A DNA stretch of 64,000 bases, taken from the NCBI GenBank assembly GCA_001570385.1, contig BBYL01000034.1:1-64000 (forward strand), given 5' to 3'. The DNA comes from Microtetraspora glauca (GTDB lineage: Bacteria > Actinomycetota > Actinomycetes > Streptosporangiales > Streptosporangiaceae). Positions 54,886-63,000 of this stretch are shown in pieces. Every line of letters begins with the position of its first letter. Position 1 is the stretch's first letter. The translations under genes were made by a program, and so were the position numbers. The notes beneath the pieces were generated by a model, which had not been told where the DNA came from, ran no database searches, and saw only the letters and a program-made list of their open reading frames with translations.

Positions 54886-55859
54886 GAGAGGGCCTCGCGT
54901 ACGGCGGTCTGGATGTGGCCGGCCTGCACCAGCACGTCACGTTCGAGATGAGGAGCGGCGGGGATGACGCTGTCCGCCGAGTTGACCAGGGTGATCGGGC
55001 GGCGCAGCCCGGACCACAGCCGCGGGTAGAGCACACGCGCGACCTCGGCGCCCCACGTGCCGCCCTCGGTGCCGTCGTCGATCACGCAGACGTGCCGCGC
55101 CTCCTCCAGGTCGGGGAGGTGCGGAACCGGGTAGAGCTGGGCGGGGACCAGCAGCTCGCAGACCAGCTCGTCCTCCAGGAGCAGCGCCCGCATGGCGTCC
55201 AGCGTCCGGTGGACCAGCCCGCCGTGCGTGATGAGTGTGCAGTCGGGCTCCGCCGTACCGTCGAGGAAGACCCGTGCGGTGTCGCCGGCGAGCTCGAACC
55301 TGAACAGGTCGTCCAGGCGGTACATGTGCCGGGTGTAGAGCACCTTGTCCTCGAAGAACAGGCACGGCCGGTCCAGGGAGAACATCCGGGCGAACAGCTC
55401 GGCCGCGTCGTGGAACGGGGTCATCTCGAACAGCGAGAGGCCGGGCACCCCGATGAAGTGCTTCTGCAGGCTCTGGCTGTGTGTCGGGCCGTAGCCACGG
55501 TTGCCGCCGGTCGGGCAGCGCACGATGAGCGGCACGGGCACGGGCCTGCCGTACATGGTGGTGGACTTGGCGGCGAAGTTCGTGATCTGGTCGAACGCCA
55601 GCGCCACGAAGTCGGAGAACATGATCTCGACGATGGCCTTGTCCCCGGCGAGCGCCAGTCCGGCGCCGACGCCCGCGATGGCGCCCTCACTCAGCGGCGT
55701 GGACCTGACGCGGGAGCCGAACCGGCTGGACAGCCCCCTGGTGACCTTGAACGCCCCGCCGTACGGGTCGGAGATGTCCTCACCGAGCAGATGCACGGCC
55801 GGATCGGACTCCATGAGGTCGTGCAGGGCCTGGTTGAGGTGCTCGGAGACCCGCGTCAC
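54882..55859 (-). CDS. 2-oxoacid dehydrogenase-like E1 component, beta subunit
   Basis: A 325-residue thiamine-diphosphate enzyme beta subunit. Features are LGEDISDPYGGAFKVTRGLSSRFG (about residues 24-47), TPLSEGAIAGVGAGLALAG, VEIMFSDFVALAFDQITNFAAKS and GYGPTHSQSLQKHFIGVPGL. The Glu in PLSEG is the conserved residue that activates ThDP. The GTG at 55859 overlaps the E1alpha stop (GTGA). Together with the alpha subunit it would decarboxylate a 2-oxo acid and pass an acyl group to the E2 lipoyl arm. Confidence 0.88.
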   Translation of the reverse strand: MTRVSEHLNQALHDLMESDPAVHLLGEDISDPYGGAFKVTRGLSSRFGSRVRSTPLSEGAIAGVGAGLALAGDKAIVEIMFSDFVALAFDQITNFAAKSTTMYGRPVPVPLIVRCPTGGNRGYGPTHSQSLQKHFIGVPGLSLFEMTPFHDAAELFARMFSLDRPCLFFEDKVLYTRHMYRLDDLFRFELAGDTARVFLDGTAEPDCTLITHGGLVHRTLDAMRALLLEDELVCELLVPAQLYPVPHLPDLEEARHVCVIDDGTEGGTWGAEVARVLYPRLWSGLRRPITLVNSADSVIPAAPHLERDVLVQAGHIQTAVREALS

Positions 55860-56791
55860 GGCCGCTCCTGGAACGCGGGCGGAGGGACCACGAGGGGACG
55901 GGCGGTGACCTCGGCGGTGACCTGTCGCACCAGCGCGAGTTGCTCCCGGTCGATCCGGCCGAACCGCTCGGGGTCGGCCTCGGCGTAGCGGGCGTACCAG
56001 TCGGACTCGCGTGTCCGCTGGATCTCCGCCGGTGACCGCGTGTCGTCGCCCTTGCTGTGCGGGCCGATCCGGTGCGTGACGAACTCGACGACCAGCGGCG
56101 ACGGCTCGGCCCGTACGGCGTGGACCAGCGGGGCAAGGCCGGCCCGGATCTCCTCGACGTCGGTGGAGGTGACCCGGTGATGGCGCACGCCGAACGCGGC
56201 CGCCCGGGCGCCGATCGTCCCGGCGAGCTGCGCGGACGTCGGAGTGGACTGGGCGATGCCGTTGTGCTCGACCACGACGAGGAGGGGGAGGCGCCACAGC
56301 AGGGCCATGTTCAGCGCCTCGTAGACGGCGCCCTCCCCCCACGTGCCGTCGCCGATGTAGGCGCAGGCGAGCGCTCCGGAGCCGGCGAGTTTCAGCGCCA
56401 CGCCGGTCGCCACGGGCAGGCTCTCGCCCTGGACCCCGGTGGACAGGAACCGCCGGTGGTAGAGGTGCTGGCTGCCGCCGACCCCGCCGCACACCGCGCC
56501 CTCACGTCCCATGATCTCCGCGAGCAGCCCGTACGGCTCCGCGTGGCGGGCGAGGAAGTGCCCGTGTCCCCGGTGGTTGCTGAACACGAAGTCGTCGTCC
56601 CGGAGCAGCGGCGTCAGCGCGACGGGGATGTACTCCTGCCCCAGACACGTGTGCGTCGTCCCGCTGACCGCTCCCTGCTCGAAAAGCCGGAGCAGAGCGA
56701 GCTCGAAGTGCCGGATGAGCAGCAGCGACCGGAGGTCCTGATCCGAGGGGGGTGGCCGCAGGCTCGGAGGCGGTGCAGCGGTGACGATCAC
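55856..56791 (-). CDS. 2-oxoacid dehydrogenase-like E1 component, alpha subunit
   Basis: A 311-residue alpha subunit. The ThDP-binding motif is GDGTWGEGAVYEALNMALLWRLPLLVVVEHNGIAQST (about residues 146-182), preceded by FSNHRGHGHFLARH and GVQGESLPVATGVAL. The substrate specificity (pyruvate, acetoin, branched-chain or other) cannot be assigned. It is first in the operon; a TTGACA-N17-TACGCT promoter and a CelR/CebR-type operator lie 78-125 bp upstream. Start codon at 56791. Confidence 0.88.
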   Translation of the reverse strand: MIVTAAPPPSLRPPPSDQDLRSLLLIRHFELALLRLFEQGAVSGTTHTCLGQEYIPVALTPLLRDDDFVFSNHRGHGHFLARHAEPYGLLAEIMGREGAVCGGVGGSQHLYHRRFLSTGVQGESLPVATGVALKLAGSGALACAYIGDGTWGEGAVYEALNMALLWRLPLLVVVEHNGIAQSTPTSAQLAGTIGARAAAFGVRHHRVTSTDVEEIRAGLAPLVHAVRAEPSPLVVEFVTHRIGPHSKGDDTRSPAEIQRTRESDWYARYAEADPERFGRIDREQLALVRQVTAEVTARPLVVPPPAFQERP

Positions 56792-56868
56792 GGGTGGTGC
56801 GCTCCTGGGCGTCGGCGATCGAAGGCGCGCTCAACCACGGCACGGCCGTTCACGGCCACACGTGTCCT

Positions 56869-56882
56869 TGGGAGCGCTCCCA
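56869..56882. promoter_or_regulatory. CelR/CebR-type operator (copy 2)
   Basis: Perfect palindrome TGGGAGCGCTCCCA, starting 4 bp downstream of the -10 box of the E1alpha promoter, so it overlaps the expected transcription start. Confidence 0.85.
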
Positions 56883-56886
56883 CCGG

Positions 56887-56915
56887 AGCGTAGATTCGAC
56901 AGAGATCGCTGTCAA
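56887..56915 (-). promoter_or_regulatory. Promoter of the E1alpha-E1beta-E2-bgl operon
   Basis: Minus-strand TTGACA (56915-56910), an exact 17-bp spacer and TACGCT (56892-56887). The -35 is a perfect consensus. Confidence 0.7.
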
Positions 56916-57028
56916 TCCCCGAAGTGATGAGGCGGGCTCGCTGTTTCACCTGCCCATTCCGTGAACTGCGGAAATATCACCACTTTTAGGCTTTAGTCGG
57001 TAATAACGGACTGAAACATCCATGACAC

Positions 57029-57058
57029 TTGACGAACCAAAGGCGTAATCTCTAGCCT
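57029..57058 (+). promoter_or_regulatory. Promoter of the NRPS operon
   Basis: TTGACG (57029-57034), an 18-bp spacer and TAGCCT (57053-57058), followed 9 bp later by the operator at 57068. This is the same layout as at the epimerase promoter. Confidence 0.55.
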
Positions 57059-57067
57059 CCACTGCCG

Positions 57068-57081
57068 TGGGAGCGTTCCCA
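57068..57081. promoter_or_regulatory. CelR/CebR-type operator (copy 3, one mismatch)
   Basis: TGGGAGCGTTCCCA: the same 14-bp site with one changed centre base. It sits just downstream of the NRPS promoter and 186 bp from copy 2, so the divergent promoters are each covered by one site. Confidence 0.8.
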
Positions 57082-57430
57082 CTCACATTGCCGACGTCCG
57101 GGTCCCACAGCGCGAGCGGCAGCGACCCTCCGTGCCGCGGCGATCGACTCGGTGTCGTCGGTACGGCGCACCACCGCACCACCGCACGCAGCACCCGCAC
57201 GCAGCACCCGCACGCAGCACTGCCTCGAACGTCTGCCGTCAACGTCGCCGTCAGCATCGTCGCCAGCATCAGTCCATCTGATCAACCGTACTGATCACCG
57301 CACCGTTCAGAACGTCGTCAGCGCGTCGTCACCACGCGGCGCCGTCACGCATCGTCGTCGGCGTCGGCCGCCGGCACGTTCGCCGCGTCCGCGCGGCAGC
57401 ACTGGCGGAACCGGTCGCAAGGGGAATGTC
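57082..57430 (+). other. Long 5' leader of the NRPS operon with 13-bp repeats
   Basis: About 350 bp between the operator and the first possible start have no convincing gene. Three direct copies of CCGCACGCAGCAC stand at 57182-57220, preceded by CGCACCAC words. No terminator or known riboswitch fold was recognised. The transcript from the promoter at 57029 would carry this as an untranslated leader. Confidence 0.5.
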
Positions 57431-57472
57431 ATGTCAAGAACGCTGGAATCCGCCGAGGTGGCGGCATCGTGA
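57431..57472 (+). CDS. Possible 13-residue leader ORF coupled to the NRPS start
   Basis: ATG to TGA encodes MSRTLESAEVAAS. AAGGGGA lies 7-13 nt upstream, and the TGA overlaps the NRPS GTG (TCGTGA). The synthetase has no good ribosome site of its own, so translation by restart from this ORF is plausible. Expression is unproven. Confidence 0.4.
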   Translation: MSRTLESAEVAAS

Positions 57473-60400
57473 CGCGGACCGGGCTCTCACCGGCGAAACA
57501 GGCACTGCTCGCCCAGCGGCTGAAGGTGGCGCAGGCGGCCACCGTGACGGTGCCGCCGCGCCCGCCCGGCACCCTTCCACCGCTCTCGCACGCCCAGGAG
57601 CGGCTGTGGTTCCTTGAGCAGTACGCCCCGGGAACCACCGCGTACACCGTCGCCTTCGCCGTCCGGCTGGACGGCGAGATCGACGAGGACGCGTTCGACC
57701 GGGCACTCATCGACGTCGCGCGGCGTCACGAGAGCCTCCGCACCCGGTTCGTCACCACGGACGACGGCACACCCGAGATCGTCGTGGACGCGGAGCCGGT
57801 GGTCGAGCTGCGGCTGTCGGACGACACCGCCGCGGTGCGCGAGGAACTGGACCGGCCCTTCGACCTCGAGACCGGTCCGCTGCTCCGCGCCCTCCTGGTC
57901 CGGCTCGGCCCGGCCGAGAACGCGCTGCTGCTCACGATGCACCACACCGTCACCGACGGCTGGTCCTGCGACATCGTGGTGGAGGAGCTCCTCGCCCTGC
58001 ACGAGGCGTACCGGACCGGGACCGACGCCGGTCTCGCGCCACCGCCGGCGCAGTACGGCGACTACGCGCTCTGGGAGCGGGGGCGGTCCCACGACGACGA
58101 CATCCGCTACTGGCGGGAGCGGCTGGCCGGGCTGGCGCCGCTGGAGCTGCCCACCGACCTGCCGCGTCCGCCCGAACAGGGATGGGACGGCGCCGCCCAC
58201 GGACTGGAACTGGACCGCGAACTCGGCGACGCGCTGGCGGAACTGGGCAGGGCGCACGGCGCGACGCCGTACATGACGCTGCTCGCCGCGTTCCAGGTGC
58301 TGCTCTCCCGCTACTCCGGGCAGCACGACTTCGCGGTGGGCTCACCCGTCTCCGGACGCGACCTGCCGGAACTGGAACGGGTGGTCGGGCTCTTCATCAA
58401 CTCGCTGCCGATGCGGGCCGACCTGTCCGGCGACCCGCCGTTCACTGAGTTACTCGCCCGGGTGCGGGAGACCGCGCTCGACGCCTACGCGCACCAGGAG
58501 CTTCCCTTCGACCGGCTCGTGGGCGAACTCGGCGTCGAGCGCGACGTCAGCAGGTCACCGGTCTTCCAGGTGATGTTCGCGCTGCAGAACTACCGGTCGG
58601 CGCCGCTGCGCACCCAGGGGCTGGGCATGTCGGCGTACCCGATCGAGGTGTCCGCCACCCGGTTCGACCTCGCCCTCTACCTGATGGAGACCGGGGAGGG
58701 TCTGCGCGGGAACATCACCTACCGCACCGAGTTGTTCACCGCCGAGACGATCCGGCGGATGGCCGCCTGCTTCGAGCGACTGCTCCGGTCGATCGTCGCC
58801 GATCCCGGAGCGCGGACGTCCGAACTGGAGATCCTCCCTCCGGAGGAACTCGGCCGAGTGCTGGCGTTCGGCGCGTCCGCGCCGGTCCCACAGGTCCCGC
58901 CGTTCGACGGTGTGCTGCTGCATGAGGTGATCGCGGCACAGGCCGCGCGCACCCCCTCGGCCACGGCCGTCGTCTCCGGCGACGTCTCGCTCACGTACGC
59001 CGAGCTGGACCTGCGGGCCGAGCGGCTCGCGCGCCGCCTGCGGGGGCTCGGCGCGGGGCCGGACGACCGGGTCGCGATCTGTCTGGAGCAGTCGGCCGGG
59101 CTCGCGGTCGCGGTCCTCGGCGTGCTCAAGTCGGGCGCGGCCTACCTGCCGCTCGATCCCGAGCACCCGGCCGAGCGGCTCGCCTACGTCCTGGCCGACG
59201 CCGGTGCCGGGATCGTGGTGACCAGCGCCGACCTGCGCGACCGCCTCCCCGACGACGTGATCCCGGTCCTCCACGAATCGGACGGCACGGAGGGTGGCAC
59301 GGGGAGCGGCGGCGCGCGCGGCATCGCGGACGGAAGCCGGGAGGCCGACGGCGTCCGGGGCGCCCCGGGCGCCCTGGCGTACGTGATCTACACGTCCGGC
59401 ACCACCGGGCGGCCCAAGGGGGTGGGGGTCCAGCACCACGAGGTCCTCGTCTACCTCGCGGGCGTCAGGGAACGGCTCGGCGTCGAGCCGGGGTCGTCCT
59501 TCGCGTTGCTCCAGTCGCTCGCCTTCGACTTCGGCGTGACGGTGTTCTACCTGTGCCTGATGACCGGCGGCACGCTGCACCTCGTCCCCTCCCGTACGGC
59601 GGGGCCCGAGCTGGCGGAGACGTTCCGCCGGGTCGGGGTGGACTACCTCAAGATCACTCCGTCGCACCTGGCCGCGCTGCTCGCGGACGCCGAACCCGCC
59701 GAACTGCTGCCCGCGAAGCTCCTGCTCCTCGGCGGTGAGGCGGCGCCGCGCGGATGGGCGGGCGAACTGGCCGCGCTGGGCAGGTGCCGGGTGGTCAACC
59801 ACTACGGACCCACCGAGGCTACGGTCGGTGTGACCACCTACGAGGTCACGCCCTCTCCGCCGCCTCCGGCCGTCTCCACGCACCCGGCGGCCTCGGTCTC
59901 ATCGACGAGCCTTCCGATCGGGTCCCCGCTTCCGGGAGCGCGGGTGCACGTGCTCGACGAGCGGATGCGGCCGGTCCCGGTCGGCGTGCCCGGCGAGATC
60001 TACCTCGGCGGCGACCGGCTGGCACGCGGATACCTCGGCAAGCCCGGCCTGACCGCCGACCGTTTCGTCCCCGACCCGTACGGCGGGCCCGGGGCGCGCA
60101 TGTACCGCACCGGAGATCTCGGCAGGTGGTCACCCTCGGGCGACCTGGAGTTCCTCGGCCGCCGCGACCTCCAGGTCAAGATCCGCGGCTACCGGGTGGA
60201 GCTGGGCGAGGTGGAGTCCGTGCTCGCGGACCACCCCGACGTGGCCCAGGCGGTCGTCGAACCCCGTGGCGAGCAGCTCGTCGCCTATCTGGTCGGCCAT
60301 GCCGTCCCCGACCGTCCCGTCGCGCGGGCCGAGGGACCGGACGCGATCGAGATGCGCGCCTGGCTGGCCGAACGGCTGCCCGCCTACATGATCCCGGTCA

Positions 60401-63000
60401 GGTACGCGTGGCTCGACGTGCTGCCGCTCAAATCGCACGGCAAGGTCGATCGGGCCCGACTCCCCGAGCTCGGCGCCGAGGCTCCGGCCGCCCTCTTCGT
60501 CGCCCCGGCCACGCCGGCCGAGGAGACCGTCGCGGACATCTGGACGGACGTGCTCGACGTGGAGCGGGCAGGCGCGCTCGACGACTTCTTCACGTTGGGC
60601 GGCCATTCGCTGCTGGCCATGCGGGTGATCGCCCGGCTGCGCAAGGCGTATCCGGACCGCGCCGTCACCGTGCTCGACCTGTTCAAGCACCGGACCGTCC
60701 GCGAGCTCGCGCTGCTCCTCGAAACCGGGGACTCCGGCCCACGCACGCTGCTGCACCGGCTCACTCCCGCCAGGAAGGCCGCCTCCACCCTCGTCTGCGT
60801 GCCGTACGGCGGGGGCAGCGCCGTGGTCTACCAGCCGCTCGCCGACGCGCTGCCCGCCGACTGGGCGTTGTACTCGGTCGCCGTACCCGGTCACGAGCTG
60901 GGCGAGGAGGCCCGGCCGTTCGACGAGGTCGTACGCGACTGCGTGGCCGAGATCATCGAGATCACGGACGGCGCCTCCGGGCCGCTCGTGCTCTACGGGC
61001 ACTGCGGGCTCGGCGTCATGCTCATCACCGAGATCGCCCGGCAGGTGGAGGCGACGGGACGCGAGGTGGAGGCGATCTACCTCGGCGGCATCTTCCCCTT
61101 CGCCAAGCCCGGTCGTGGTCTCGGCTGGCTCGGCACGCTGATGGACCGGCTGACCAGCGACCAGGGACGGGTCAACGCCCTCACCGCCGCCGGGCTCGAC
61201 GTCGAGGATCTCGGCCGCGAGCAGATCCGGCTGATCGTCGAGAACCGGCGCGAGGGCACCCGCGCGGCCGAGCGGTACTTCACCCGGCTCTTCGAGGAGG
61301 AGGAAGCGGGAGTACGCGCGCCGATCATCTCGGTGGTGGGGGAGCGGGATCCGGCGGCCGAGTTCTACCAGGAGCGCTACCGCGAGTGGCACCGGATCAC
61401 CGACACGGCGGCCTGCGTGGTGATCGACGAGGCCGGGCACTTCTTCATGCGCTACCGCGCCGCCGAGCTGGCCGAGATCATCACCGGCACGCACGCGGCG
61501 ATCGCCTCGGGGCGTACGGCGCCGCTGGAAGGGCCGCTGGAACACGACGACGAGCGCACCTGGTGGCTGCAGGGCGTGTCGCGCGCACCGTCCGGTCCGG
61601 CGCGGCCGAAGGACGGCGCGGCGGCCCGGTCGGGGCCGCCGCCGAGCATGCGGCGGTTCCTCCTGGTCGCGGCGGGCCAGCTCATCTCGATCACCGGCTC
61701 CGCGCTGACCGAGTTCGCCATCCCCATCTGGATCTATCTCACCACCGGGTCACTCGCCCGGTTCGCGCTGTTCGCCGTGCTCGGCCTGGTGCCCGGCATG
61801 CTGGCGGCGCCGCTCGCGGGCGCGATCGTGGACCGCTACGACCGCAGGAAGGTCATGCTCGCCGGAGACATCGGCGCGGGCGGCACCCAGCTCGTACTGG
61901 GCGTCCTGCTCTGGACCGGCAACCTCCAGGTGTGGCACGTCTACCCCCTGCTGGTCGGCCTCTCCGTCGCGCTGACCTTCCAGCGCCTGGCGTACGGCTC
62001 CGCCATTCCCCAGCTCGTGCCGAAGCGCTTCCTCGGCCACGCCAACGGCGTCGTGCAGATGGTCACAGGAACCGCGCAGCTCGTGGTGCCGCTGATCGCG
62101 GTCGGCCTGATGGCGGCGATCGGGCTTGAGGGCATCCTCGCGATCGACGTGGCGAGCTACGCGGTCGCCACGCTGATCGTGCTCTTCGTGCGCTTCCCGT
62201 CGTCGATGGCGTGGCGGCGCCGCGAGAGCATGCTCGCCGAGATGGCGGGCGGCATCCGGCACTCGTGGGGCAACAAGGGTTTCCGCGCGATGCTCGTCTT
62301 CTTCGCGGTGCTGAACGTGTTCCTGTCCCCGCTGTTCCTGATGATCTCGCCGCTCGTGTTGTCGTTCGCGTCGCTGGCCGACGTGGGCCGGGTGTCGTTC
62401 GCCGGAGGTCTCGGCGTCTTCCTCGGCGGGCTGGCGATGACCGCGTGGGGCGGGCCGCGGCGCCGCCGCCTGTACGGAGTGCTCGTCGCCACGCTCGCGC
62501 TGGCGGTGTTCTGCCTGCTGACCGGGCTCCGCGCGGACCTGGTGACGATCGCGGTGGGCGCGTTCGGCATGTCGCTCTGCCTGACCGTGCTGAACGGCGT
62601 CTACGCCACGATCATCCAGGTCAAGGTGCCGCAGCGGTTCCACGGCCGGGTCATCGCGCTCAACACGCTGGTCGCCTGGTCCACGCTGCCGATCGGGTTC
62701 GGCCTCGTCGCGCCGTACGGCACGGCGGTCTTCGAGCCGCTGCTCGCCCCGGACGGGCCGCTCGCGGGAACGGTCGGCCTGGTGCTCGGCACCGGCGAGG
62801 GGCGAGGGATCGGCCTCATGTACGCCTGCTTCGGCCTGGCCATCGCCACGATCGCGCTCGTCGCCATGCGGACCGGAGTGCTGCGGCGGTTCGACGCCGA
62901 GGTGCCCGACGCCCTGCCGGACGACCTGGTCGGAGTCCAGGCGCTCGGCGGCCGCGTACCGGGCGGGACCCGGCGCGACTCGAAGGAGGTGCCCGCATGA
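57469..63000 (+). CDS. Single-module NRPS fused to an MFS transporter (C-A-PCP-TE-MFS)
   Basis: A 1843-residue protein. A short N-terminal arm is followed by a condensation domain (HHTVTDG at residues 158-164). The adenylation domain (about 480-1000) has YTSGTTGRPKGV near 641, NHYGPTEATVG, YRTGDLGRW and the catalytic Lys in HGKVDR. The carrier domain has its phosphopantetheine Ser at 1047 (FFTLGGHSLLAM). The thioesterase (about 1090-1340) has Cys1179 in the nucleophile elbow GHCGLG and His1324. From about 1394 to the end is an MFS_3-type exporter with ten or more helices (MRRFLLVAAGQLISITGSALTEF...). It would make an acyl-amino acid or small peptide and export it from the membrane. The start is GTG at 57469. 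Confidence 0.9.
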   Translation: MTRTGLSPAKQALLAQRLKVAQAATVTVPPRPPGTLPPLSHAQERLWFLEQYAPGTTAYTVAFAVRLDGEIDEDAFDRALIDVARRHESLRTRFVTTDDGTPEIVVDAEPVVELRLSDDTAAVREELDRPFDLETGPLLRALLVRLGPAENALLLTMHHTVTDGWSCDIVVEELLALHEAYRTGTDAGLAPPPAQYGDYALWERGRSHDDDIRYWRERLAGLAPLELPTDLPRPPEQGWDGAAHGLELDRELGDALAELGRAHGATPYMTLLAAFQVLLSRYSGQHDFAVGSPVSGRDLPELERVVGLFINSLPMRADLSGDPPFTELLARVRETALDAYAHQELPFDRLVGELGVERDVSRSPVFQVMFALQNYRSAPLRTQGLGMSAYPIEVSATRFDLALYLMETGEGLRGNITYRTELFTAETIRRMAACFERLLRSIVADPGARTSELEILPPEELGRVLAFGASAPVPQVPPFDGVLLHEVIAAQAARTPSATAVVSGDVSLTYAELDLRAERLARRLRGLGAGPDDRVAICLEQSAGLAVAVLGVLKSGAAYLPLDPEHPAERLAYVLADAGAGIVVTSADLRDRLPDDVIPVLHESDGTEGGTGSGGARGIADGSREADGVRGAPGALAYVIYTSGTTGRPKGVGVQHHEVLVYLAGVRERLGVEPGSSFALLQSLAFDFGVTVFYLCLMTGGTLHLVPSRTAGPELAETFRRVGVDYLKITPSHLAALLADAEPAELLPAKLLLLGGEAAPRGWAGELAALGRCRVVNHYGPTEATVGVTTYEVTPSPPPPAVSTHPAASVSSTSLPIGSPLPGARVHVLDERMRPVPVGVPGEIYLGGDRLARGYLGKPGLTADRFVPDPYGGPGARMYRTGDLGRWSPSGDLEFLGRRDLQVKIRGYRVELGEVESVLADHPDVAQAVVEPRGEQLVAYLVGHAVPDRPVARAEGPDAIEMRAWLAERLPAYMIPVRYAWLDVLPLKSHGKVDRARLPELGAEAPAALFVAPATPAEETVADIWTDVLDVERAGALDDFFTLGGHSLLAMRVIARLRKAYPDRAVTVLDLFKHRTVRELALLLETGDSGPRTLLHRLTPARKAASTLVCVPYGGGSAVVYQPLADALPADWALYSVAVPGHELGEEARPFDEVVRDCVAEIIEITDGASGPLVLYGHCGLGVMLITEIARQVEATGREVEAIYLGGIFPFAKPGRGLGWLGTLMDRLTSDQGRVNALTAAGLDVEDLGREQIRLIVENRREGTRAAERYFTRLFEEEEAGVRAPIISVVGERDPAAEFYQERYREWHRITDTAACVVIDEAGHFFMRYRAAELAEIITGTHAAIASGRTAPLEGPLEHDDERTWWLQGVSRAPSGPARPKDGAAARSGPPPSMRRFLLVAAGQLISITGSALTEFAIPIWIYLTTGSLARFALFAVLGLVPGMLAAPLAGAIVDRYDRRKVMLAGDIGAGGTQLVLGVLLWTGNLQVWHVYPLLVGLSVALTFQRLAYGSAIPQLVPKRFLGHANGVVQMVTGTAQLVVPLIAVGLMAAIGLEGILAIDVASYAVATLIVLFVRFPSSMAWRRRESMLAEMAGGIRHSWGNKGFRAMLVFFAVLNVFLSPLFLMISPLVLSFASLADVGRVSFAGGLGVFLGGLAMTAWGGPRRRRLYGVLVATLALAVFCLLTGLRADLVTIAVGAFGMSLCLTVLNGVYATIIQVKVPQRFHGRVIALNTLVAWSTLPIGFGLVAPYGTAVFEPLLAPDGPLAGTVGLVLGTGEGRGIGLMYACFGLAIATIALVAMRTGVLRRFDAEVPDALPDDLVGVQALGGRVPGGTRRDSKEVPA

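Noticed and set aside
53740..56791. The canonical pyruvate dehydrogenase complex
   Set aside because: No E3, an altered E2 catalytic motif, and an operon context with a beta-glucosidase and an NRPS make a central role doubtful.
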